From contig NZ_JACJSM010000018.1 in NCBI RefSeq assembly GCF_014698145.1, forward strand, positions 53,831 through 117,830: a stretch of 64,000 bases of DNA. Direction: 5' to 3'. How positions within the stretch are numbered: the stretch's first letter is position 1; each line of letters opens with the position of its first letter. Source of the DNA: Oscillatoria sp. FACHB-1406 (lineage in GTDB: Bacteria > Cyanobacteriota > Cyanobacteriia > Cyanobacteriales > Spirulinaceae). The notes beneath the pieces are model-generated. The model worked only from the letters and a program-made list of their open reading frames with translations, did not search any database and was not told the origin of the DNA. A program made the position numbers and the translations under genes. Positions 17,491 through 23,972 of this stretch are shown here, in pieces.

Positions 17491-18645
17491 TTACTCCACA
17501 CCCAATAATAAGGTGACAAAAGTTTCATGATGCAATTGCGTTTCACCTTCAAGCCGTAAAGGGGCAATTTCACCGTAGGTATAAAAGCCCGCACAAACCA
17601 TACCAGCCGGAAGTTCCGGTTGCAGGAGTTGATATTCTTCCTGCGTTCGCGTTCCTAAGATTTGGAAGCGGCCGCTGCAAGAAAATAAAAGAGCGATCGC
17701 GGGTTGAGTTCCTGGATAATGCTCGAGCGCTTGTTGGAGAGAAGCGCGTACTGAATTTAAAATTTCATCGCGATCCCCTCGGGCGGCTCGAACCCGCGCT
17801 TGGGAAGGAATATCGGCAAAAAAAGTAATCGTACCGCCGATGGAATCATTGTCTGCATTCGAGGTTCTCATGTACCAACTCTCCCGATTCGATTCAAACA
17901 CCGCTAATCGGTAAGGAGGAGCGAGGCGAACTTCCCCCACGCAGTCCTGATAAAATTCTACTGCCGGTCGTCCGTCGATCTCGTAAAGGACATTATTTTC
18001 GATTTTGGTTGCAACTCCGGTTCTACCGATAGGCTCCCAACCCGTCGCAACTCCATGTCCGACTAGCACCGGTCCGGATAGAATCAGAATCGGCAGGGCA
18101 TCGCTCAAAACTTCTGTGCCGAAAAATTGGTAGGTTTGTTTGAAATCCCATTGATCGCTCGTTGAACCGCCCACAATCGGAACTTCTTTACCGAGGGCTT
18201 CTTGTAAGCCTTTGACGATGGAAACGCCGCTAACCGTCAGGCTTTCGGGTGTAGTCAGACAGAGGACGGGAGGATGCTGGGCGCTAGCGGTGGCTGATTG
18301 CACGGTTTGTCGGGCAATTCCGACGGGATCTGAGGATACATTGCGACCGATCGCTGCTTGAAATTCGATCTCGTCAGAGCAGAATAAAATTAAGACTAAA
18401 GAGTCTTGCTGAAACCCCAAAACGGAAGAGAGTTCCCCGCAACTGGTTCCGCCGATGAGTTGAAGATTGGGGAAGGTTTGATGAATCGCTGCCAAAATTT
18501 CAGAATGCTCGAAATCCATAGCAGCGAATAACATCCCAGCTTGGGGGCTTAAACCAGCTAAGGCGGTTTTGCACCGAGTTAAAACTTCCGCGATCGCACT
18601 TTGGGTGTTTGGATCGTTACTATGTCCGACAACTGCTTTTAGCAT
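17491..18645 (-). CDS. FIST N/C domain sensory protein
   Basis: A 384-residue protein with a FIST_N domain (about residues 15-200; LIGGTSCGELSSVLGFQQDSL, VPIVGGSTSDQWDF) and a C-terminal FIST_C domain (about 215-365; FSCSGRFQILG, VCAGFYTYGEIAPL). The family is proposed to bind small ligands such as amino acids and to feed signalling proteins. I chose the ATG at 18645 (MLKAVVGHSNDPNTQ). A GTG at 18699 would add 18 residues. It lies at the head of the operon with the kinase and the HD hydrolase. Confidence 0.87.
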   Translation of the reverse strand: MLKAVVGHSNDPNTQSAIAEVLTRCKTALAGLSPQAGMLFAAMDFEHSEILAAIHQTFPNLQLIGGTSCGELSSVLGFQQDSLVLILFCSDEIEFQAAIGRNVSSDPVGIARQTVQSATASAQHPPVLCLTTPESLTVSGVSIVKGLQEALGKEVPIVGGSTSDQWDFKQTYQFFGTEVLSDALPILILSGPVLVGHGVATGWEPIGRTGVATKIENNVLYEIDGRPAVEFYQDCVGEVRLAPPYRLAVFESNRESWYMRTSNADNDSIGGTITFFADIPSQARVRAARGDRDEILNSVRASLQQALEHYPGTQPAIALLFSCSGRFQILGTRTQEEYQLLQPELPAGMVCAGFYTYGEIAPLRLEGETQLHHETFVTLLLGVE

Positions 18646-18930
18646 TTTTCTCTCAAGTTCCAGTTTTGAAAGCTGTGGGGTGGGTTTTACGGGCAGCACG
18701 CTTAAAAAAACCCCGCTGTTTCCTTGAATCTAATATACCCTTGTAGAGAGCGGCTGCGATTCCGCGATCGCACCTAGTCGAAAATATTGAATTTTGAGTA
18801 GAAATCCGGTTTGTGAGATCGGGGTAATCTCTGAGTTGAGTGGATTGAAACCCCCCTCCTCGCGCGCACCGCGCCAAAAATTCCGTTAAGAAGCCCAGCA
18901 GCGCGATCGCTAACACGCTTCTATCGCCTC

Positions 18931-19043
18931 AATGGTACTGAAATAAGAGTTAAAAAACCGCCTGTAGAGACGTTGACTTGCAACGTCTCTACAGATAATT
19001 TTGTAGGGTGGGCAGCGCCCACCAGCTTTAAGTCAGTGCCATT
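18931..19043. mobile_element. MITE-like element, family A, copy 1
   Basis: A 113-bp non-coding element with terminal inverted repeats AATGGTACTGA / TCAGTGCCATT. Inside are a long palindrome (18963-18991, arms GTAGAGACGTTG) and the hairpin GGTGGGC-GCT-GCCCACC type module (19005-19023). It is flanked by direct repeats CTTCTATCGCCTC (18918-18930) and CTTCTATCGCTTC (19044-19056), one mismatch in 13. Other copies are at 48203 and 54896. Confidence 0.75.
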
Positions 19044-19088
19044 CTTCTATCGCTTCATTAAATTTAAGATGAGTTCTCTCAATACCTT

Positions 19089-19394
19089 CTAAAGATTTTC
19101 ATCGAATTTTGTCTGAAAACTACCATACTTAAACCAATATTGTTTCAGATCGTGGTGGGGAGTCAGCAAACTCGCTTTAGCTTGATATAGCAGAATTTTT
19201 CGATGCGTTCCAATCCAGACTCGCTTGATCGGTTCTACCGAAATCAGCGTTCCTCCTAGACTTTTTACGCATTGCTCGAAACGCTCTACTGCCGAATAAT
19301 CTAACGTTTCAAAAATAAAGAAGTTGCCAGTACAAATTAAATGGCGGCTGCGAATCCAAGCTTGCATTTTTTGACGAGCAATTGGCGGAAGCAT
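19089..19394 (-). CDS. cpeR: Phycoerythrin operon activator CpeR
   Basis: A 101-residue protein recognised as CpeR. It is characterised by IRSRHLICTGNFFIFETLDY, LGGTLISVEPIKRVW and KASLLTPHHDLKQYW. CpeR is an activator needed for expression of cpeBA in cyanobacteria that make phycoerythrin, and is encoded last in the cpeC operon. Its mechanism is not settled, and no helix-turn-helix is visible. Here it is the terminal gene of cpeC-cpeD-cpeS-cpeT-cpeR, 103 bases after cpeT. If the operon is CcaR-controlled as the G-box suggests, cpeR would pass the light signal on to cpeBA and perhaps pebAB. Confidence 0.85.
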   Translation of the reverse strand: MLPPIARQKMQAWIRSRHLICTGNFFIFETLDYSAVERFEQCVKSLGGTLISVEPIKRVWIGTHRKILLYQAKASLLTPHHDLKQYWFKYGSFQTKFDENL

Positions 19395-19497
19395 AGCGTG
19401 TTAATGGGGGATTGAGCTAAGACGCATTTAAATTAGGGCAATAGAAATTCTTCTACTCTCCCAGCGAGCATTAATACAGATTTAAAGATCGAACTGA

Positions 19498-20127
19498 TTA
19501 TGACTGCGCCCGCAATTCTGGGACTTCCGAAGCATAACTTTGCAATTTTTCAAAATTCAAAGAACCAACAGTCGAACCCCAGACTTGTTCGTGGGTATTA
19601 ATATCAAAACCTCTATCTAAACTGTTAAAAGTTGTTTCTGTAAGCTCAACATCGCTAACGAGATAAGTCTGCTTTCCGTATTTTTCAAACAAACAGTTTT
19701 TCCCTTCAACTCTGCCTCGGAATAAATTGTTTTCCTTATGAAAAATCATCGAGCAATGATAGCGACGCTCGATACAATCCGGTGCGATAGTTTTTAATAT
19801 CTCTAAATCTCGTCCCGCTCCGGCGTAGCGAATTCGATCTCGCAAGCTGTAGTTTTCAATATAAATTTCGCCATTCTGTTCTACAAACCGATGAACGGCT
19901 TGTCGATACGGAGTCCAAAGATCGTGATTATAGACCTGCTCGGAATAAAACCCAATGCCCGAAAAGAAGCCCCAAGGAAGGGGTCTAAAAAAGACGCGAA
20001 TATGAGCATAATTTTTAGAATCAGCAAAGGCTTGTTTTTGATTGCTAAAATCTCCTGCAAGCCAGCAAGCTAACTCGAACATCAGATCGCTTTGACTAGA
20101 AGTATCTATAGATCTTTTTTTATTCAT
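19498..20127 (-). CDS. cpeT: Phycoerythrobilin lyase CpeT (CpcT/CpeT family)
   Basis: A 209-residue T-type bilin lyase with the family signature LACWLAGDFSNQKQAFAD near residues 20-40 and IRVFFRPLP. The C-terminal part resembles other CpcT/CpeT proteins (YLVSDVELTETTFNSLDRGFD, HEQVWGSTVGSLNF). It is expected to attach phycoerythrobilin to the C-terminal cysteine of CpeB (Cys167 in the product encoded at 29115). I chose the ATG at 20127; an upstream GTG adds only four residues. It lies between cpeS and cpeR in the linker operon. Confidence 0.9.
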   Translation of the reverse strand: MNKKRSIDTSSQSDLMFELACWLAGDFSNQKQAFADSKNYAHIRVFFRPLPWGFFSGIGFYSEQVYNHDLWTPYRQAVHRFVEQNGEIYIENYSLRDRIRYAGAGRDLEILKTIAPDCIERRYHCSMIFHKENNLFRGRVEGKNCLFEKYGKQTYLVSDVELTETTFNSLDRGFDINTHEQVWGSTVGSLNFEKLQSYASEVPELRAQS

Positions 20128-20199
20128 AAATGTCAACACGAAAATCTTTTCTTCGATAAAGTTAAATTGATATAAAATTGAGATTTATTAAGTCTTATC

Positions 20200-20730
20200 T
20201 TAAGCCGATAATAAACGGATTTCCGAAGAGAAAGAAGCAGTAACAACGCCATTTCCTTCGCTAGTCTTAATTAAGGAAACTCGCAGGCGAAAGTTGGGAT
20301 TAACAAACCAAATCCGTTCTTCTGCTGCCGCTCTTTCATATTCTGTGAGCAGAATAAATGTGCCATCGTCCCCAATTTCGTAGTTGCCAATCGAAGGAAT
20401 TGTTTCAGCATAACCGCGATCGCGCAGCAATCTTCCAGACCGCAAATTATTAGGACTCGGAATTGGCACTAAAATTGTCGTTCCCTCGAAGGTTTCAGCG
20501 TCATCCCAATCCGATTCTCCTTGCCAACTCATGCGAAAAGGGTTGCTCGCCATTTGCGGTTCGATTTTGTAAGCTTGACACAACTCCACTACTTCGGCAT
20601 CGTCTTCAGCTAACGGCACGATTTCTATGGTTGAAGTGACTTGCTCGAAGTGACTAAACGCGAGATGATGGGCGCTACGTTGAGATTTCCAACATCCTAG
20701 AGAAAGCTCTACAAATTCACGAATATCCAT
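20200..20730 (-). CDS. cpeS: Phycoerythrobilin lyase CpeS (CpcS/CpeS family)
   Basis: A 176-residue S-type lyase with a lipocalin-like fold. The N-terminal signature is MDIREFVELSLGCWKSQRSAHH. Family strands include FRMSWQGESDWD, ILVPIPSPNNLRSGRLLRDRGYAE, and ERIWFVNPNFRLRVSLIKT. It should ligate phycoerythrobilin to the central cysteine of CpeB (Cys82 here). A 410-base gap separates it from cpeD upstream, so cpeSTR may have a promoter of its own. Confidence 0.9.
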   Translation of the reverse strand: MDIREFVELSLGCWKSQRSAHHLAFSHFEQVTSTIEIVPLAEDDAEVVELCQAYKIEPQMASNPFRMSWQGESDWDDAETFEGTTILVPIPSPNNLRSGRLLRDRGYAETIPSIGNYEIGDDGTFILLTEYERAAAEERIWFVNPNFRLRVSLIKTSEGNGVVTASFSSEIRLLSA

Positions 20731-21140
20731 TGCAAAAATCGGGAAAGAGTCTAAAAGCTATCTCGTCTATTTAAAAAGTAGAGCGAATTAACCCCTAATC
20801 CGCTCTATAAGTTAAGTAGGAGATATTTTAAGTAACAGCTATTTCAGCTAGGAGATAGGGTTATTTTATCATGAAAATATGCAGAAGTCCAGGATAAAAA
20901 TCGCTTTTTTGGAGGAAAGAAGCAGAGTTTTTATGAGATAAAAACCCTACATACTCGCTATAGCAACTGCTACGGTCAGTCGCTCCAAAAAACCAGCACT
21001 CCCACAACTAAAGCATCAATTCTCAAAACTTGCCTTTGCCAAAACACTTGGGTTGCTTTTTAATTGCTCGATCGCGGAATCAAACAACCCAAGACTCCAT
21101 AGATGGGCGTGCCTTTATTCCTGCAAATTACCGAAAGTCC
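20731..21140 (-). other. 410-bp gap within the cpe linker/lyase operon
   Basis: This region is unusually long for an operon of this type, which elsewhere has gaps of 29-103 bases. It holds a 9-bp hairpin (CTTGGGTTG at 21047-21055 pairing with 21085-21093, 29-base loop) shortly after the cpeD stop. It is AT-rich, with candidate -10 motifs such as TAAAAT (20865-20870 region) closer to cpeS. No coding sequence or remnant of a third linker was seen. Confidence 0.5.
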
Positions 21141-21908
21141 TTAAGCGACCTCAGTGATGCTAATAATCGTTCCGCCCGATCGCTGAATGCGCTGAATTTG
21201 CGAACTCATGCGATCGCCAGGAACGAGATATTCCGTCGTACTGACTCGGCGCGGACTGTCAAATTTGAAGCCTTTTGCCCGAATCTTGAACATTTTCGCC
21301 GTTGCATCTTTGTAACCGCTCGAACGACCGCCTTTAGAAGGTAAAGAAACCTTCGTTGCGCCGTTAGTTGCTAAGTCAGAAACCAAGCGCGCCGACGTAA
21401 AAGCACTATCGACTCCGGCATAACCCTGATAAAGAGAAAGCGTGCGATTGTAACCGACATTCTTCTGTCCGATTTGCGTTTTAGCGCCTTGATAGAAAGG
21501 CACGACATTTTCGCCAAATTGAGTTTGATACTCGTCGCTATCCAAATAAGAATCAATTTCGGCTTCGTAGCCTTCTTCAATGCAGCGGCGAACGTGCTCG
21601 GAAAGTTCGGCTTGGTCGCGGGGAGCGCGCCCTAATAAATGCTTGAAGTTGAGTTCGACAAAGCGATAGGGAGCGCAGGATTCAAAGTAACGGCGGCGAT
21701 AAAAGTCAGATTTGGCGACGGCGCGGACAAACTCCCGTACTGTTAAATCGCCGTTGGCTAACTGCGATTCTGCCGTCGTTAACCGCTCGCTTTCCATCAC
21801 GTGAGGGTTGCCCAAAACTTGCTTGTAAACGGCGCGAATCGTGCCAGACACTTCATCAGCACTTCTTGAAACGCGGAGTTCGACGGGATTCTCTAACACT
21901 ACACTCAT
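21141..21908 (-). CDS. cpeD: Phycoerythrin-associated rod linker (CpeD/CpeE type)
   Basis: A 255-residue phycobilisome rod linker. A Pfam00427-type linker domain occupies about residues 18-150 (VYKQVLGNPHVMESERL, FVRAVAKSDFYRRRYFES, RFVELNFKHLLGRAPRDQAE, YEAEIDSYLDSDEYQTQFGENVVPFYQG). A CpcD-like C-terminal cap is at about 195-255 (MFKIRAKGFK, RRVSTTEYLVPGDRMSSQIQRIQ, GTIISITEVA). It joins phycoerythrin hexamers within the rod. The ATG is preceded by AAGGAGA. It is 29 bases after cpeC. I cannot separate CpeD from CpeE by eye. Confidence 0.9.
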   Translation of the reverse strand: MSVVLENPVELRVSRSADEVSGTIRAVYKQVLGNPHVMESERLTTAESQLANGDLTVREFVRAVAKSDFYRRRYFESCAPYRFVELNFKHLLGRAPRDQAELSEHVRRCIEEGYEAEIDSYLDSDEYQTQFGENVVPFYQGAKTQIGQKNVGYNRTLSLYQGYAGVDSAFTSARLVSDLATNGATKVSLPSKGGRSSGYKDATAKMFKIRAKGFKFDSPRRVSTTEYLVPGDRMSSQIQRIQRSGGTIISITEVA

Positions 21909-21937
21909 TTAACCTTCTCCTTAAAATTTTAGTTTTC

Positions 21938-22813
21938 TTAAACCGGGGTGATGCTGGCGATGGTGCCGCCGGAAGCATGGATGCGTTGGTACTCTTGGCT
22001 GAGTCGGTCGAAGGGGACAAAATACACCTGGTTGCTGCGACGGAAGCGGGAAACGCGACTGACTTTACCGGGAGAACCATAGCCGGTAACTTCGATGCGG
22101 TAGACTTTGCCGCTTTCGCCAACGCCCGTTCCCAAGCGCGAGGGTGCAGTGGTGGCCGGATCGCGGAACGACCAACCGTTGCCAACACTACCGCCCGAGG
22201 GAGGAATAACAGGCAGGGGCGTTTCTTGGATGACGTATTTGTTGAGGACGGGTTTTTTTCCGGAGATGCTGCCTTTGAGGTCGCTGCTGGATGCACCGCG
22301 CAACAGGGCAAACATATGCGTAAAGCCCACCATGTTTTGACCGGGCTTGGTTTTGTAGCCCCGGTAGTAGGGGACGATGTTTTCTCCGTAGGCGCTTTGA
22401 TATTCATCGCTGTCGAAGTAGGAGTCGATTTCTGCTTCAAAACCTTGGGTATCTAGAAGGGTGCTGTGGGCGCGCATTTCTTCTAAGCCGTCGGGGGCGC
22501 GTCCAAGCAGGCGTTTGAAGTTGAGTTCGATGAATCGATAGCGGGGGCAGGTATCGAAGGTACGGGAGCGATAGAGGTCGGATTTTGCGATCGCGCGTGC
22601 AAACTCGCGGACGCTAAATTCGCCGCGTTTAAACTGGGATTCAGGAACGACAGCGCGTTCGCTCTCCATCACGTAAGCATTGCCGAGAATTTGTCGGTAG
22701 ACAGCGCTAATTAGGCTTTCGGTTGCTTCTGTCGATTGACCGGGGACAGCTTCTAAGGGCGGCGTTTCTTCAAATAAAGCAACGCCGAGTTGTGAGGCAG
22801 GTCCAAAAGTCAT
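21938..22813 (-). CDS. cpeC: Phycoerythrin-associated rod linker CpeC
   Basis: A 291-residue rod linker beginning MTFGPASQLGVALFEETPP, which matches CpeC proteins. The linker domain spans about residues 30-155 (VYRQILGNAYVMESERAVV, FARAIAKSDLYRSRTF, EAEIDSYFDSDEYQSAYGENIVPYYRGY). The CpcD cap spans about 232-291 (YRIEVTGYGSPG, RFRRSNQVYFVPFDRLSQEYQRI). It anchors a phycoerythrin hexamer in the rod. It is the first gene of cpeC-D-S-T-R. A GGAG lies ten bases before the ATG, and a CcaR-type G-box array lies 67-110 bases upstream. Confidence 0.93.
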   Translation of the reverse strand: MTFGPASQLGVALFEETPPLEAVPGQSTEATESLISAVYRQILGNAYVMESERAVVPESQFKRGEFSVREFARAIAKSDLYRSRTFDTCPRYRFIELNFKRLLGRAPDGLEEMRAHSTLLDTQGFEAEIDSYFDSDEYQSAYGENIVPYYRGYKTKPGQNMVGFTHMFALLRGASSSDLKGSISGKKPVLNKYVIQETPLPVIPPSGGSVGNGWSFRDPATTAPSRLGTGVGESGKVYRIEVTGYGSPGKVSRVSRFRRSNQVYFVPFDRLSQEYQRIHASGGTIASITPV

Positions 22814-22879
22814 AAAAAAAGAATCTCCAAAAAAGAACTGAGGGACAATTTTTTGCTTGAATCTAGTTATTAGTTAAGA

Positions 22880-22923
22880 AAAGGGGAAAGAAATCGGAAA
22901 GAAATCGGAAAGATAACTGAAAG
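22880..22923 (-). promoter_or_regulatory. CcaR G-box array upstream of cpeC
   Basis: On the minus strand four contiguous 11-base units begin with CTTTC: CTTTCAGTTAT, CTTTCCGATTT, CTTTCCGATTT and CTTTCCCCTTT (22923 down to 22880). The two central units are perfect tandem copies of the direct-repeat target described for CcaR (CTTTNCNATTT). The 11-base spacing places every unit on nearly the same face of the helix. The array lies just upstream of AT-rich -10 candidates (TAATAA/TAACTA) and 67 bases before the cpeC ATG. Confidence 0.85.
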
Positions 22924-23128
22924 AAAAGGGAAAAATGACTAATTCTAGACAGCAAGCTCGGGAATAAATATCTAATTTAACGGAACCTCAAATGAGATCT
23001 CTGAAACATAACTTTACAAATTGTTGTCAAGGGGGGTGAACCTCACTTTCTTTCCGAGTTTTCTTCAAGAACGAACCCTTCTTTGATAAGTTGGAATTGA
23101 GGGGTAAACGATGGGAAGAGAGGGTTGG

Positions 23129-23803
23129 ATGAGGATTCTTGTAGTTGAAGACGATCGCCGCTTGGCAGAAATCTTAGTAGAAGCCCTAACCGACCAATTC
23201 TATGTCGTGGATATGGCTTTAGAGGCAGAGTCGGCTTTAAAACATATCAAGACTAGCGACTACGATCTCCTGTTGCTCGATGTCATGTTGCCCGAACTCG
23301 ATGGCATTAGTTTTTGCTCGCTGTTGCGCGCGCAGGGCTATCAAATGCCGATCCTGATGGTAACGGCGCGCGATACGGTCAGCGATAAGATTTCCGGGCT
23401 AGATGCGGGGGCAGACGATTACATCGTTAAACCCGTCGATTTGGGGGAACTCTTCGCTCGCATTCGCGCTTTATTGCGTCGAGGCAATACAGCTTTACCG
23501 CCCGTCTTAGAGTGGGGAAAGTTACGCCTCGATCCGAGCGTTGGCGAAGTTCGCTATGCCCAAACCTCCATCTATCTTACGCCCAAAGAATTTTGCATTC
23601 TGGAATTGTTAATGCGTCACGGTCGTCGCCTCCTCAGTCGTCGTGCCATCATCCAAAATATTTGGCAGAACGAAGATACTGTCGAAGAAGATACGGTCAA
23701 AGTTCATGTCAGAAGTTTGCGTCAGAAGTTGAAAGGGGCGGGCGCGCCGGAGAATTTAATTGAAACAGTTCACAGTCGCGGTTATCGACTTTTTGAATTA
23801 TGA
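23129..23803 (+). CDS. ccaR: OmpR/PhoB-type response regulator, CcaR-like
   Basis: A 224-residue transcription factor. The receiver domain spans about residues 1-115, with the acidic pair EDD at 7-9, phospho-acceptor Asp in LLLLDVMLPELDG, Thr in VTARD, and Lys in DDYIVKPVD. A winged-helix DNA-binding domain follows (LTPKEFCILELLMRHGRRLLSRRAIIQ, VKVHVRSLRQKL, VHSRGYRLFEL, quoted in pieces). It is divergent from cpeC, next to G-box repeats matching CcaR sites, and convergent with a CcaS-like kinase, so CcaR is the likely identity. I chose the ATG at 23129 (MRILVVEDD). An upstream ATG at 23111 adds six residues. Confidence 0.85.
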   Translation: MRILVVEDDRRLAEILVEALTDQFYVVDMALEAESALKHIKTSDYDLLLLDVMLPELDGISFCSLLRAQGYQMPILMVTARDTVSDKISGLDAGADDYIVKPVDLGELFARIRALLRRGNTALPPVLEWGKLRLDPSVGEVRYAQTSIYLTPKEFCILELLMRHGRRLLSRRAIIQNIWQNEDTVEEDTVKVHVRSLRQKLKGAGAPENLIETVHSRGYRLFEL

Positions 23804-23972
23804 ATGATGAGTGATGAGTGATGAGTGATGAATTATGAGTTATGAGTTATGAGTGATGAGTGATGAATTATGAGTTATGAGTAGTGAGTGGTGAGTGGTG
23901 AATTACGAACTACGAATTACGAATTACGAATTACGAACTACGAATTACGAATTACGAATTACGAATTACGAA
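23804..23972. repeat. Heptameric tandem repeat array (STRR type)
   Basis: About 24 seven-base units fill the whole gap between the convergent ccaR and ccaS genes. The first part is GAGTGAT/GAGTTAT-like and the second GAATTAC/GAACTAC-like. The ccaS stop codon (ATGAGTAA on the complementary side) lies at the array edge. Such short tandemly repeated sequences are known from filamentous cyanobacteria. No terminator hairpin is seen. Confidence 0.85.

Noticed and set aside
18653..18916. Extra gene upstream of the FIST gene
   Set aside because: The frame is low-complexity, overlaps the FIST start region and has no family resemblance or ribosome-binding site.
20735..20746. CTTTCCCGATTT close to the cpeS start as another CcaR box
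   Set aside because: It has an extra base compared with the CTTTCCGATTT unit, is single, and lies too close to the start codon to serve as an activator site.
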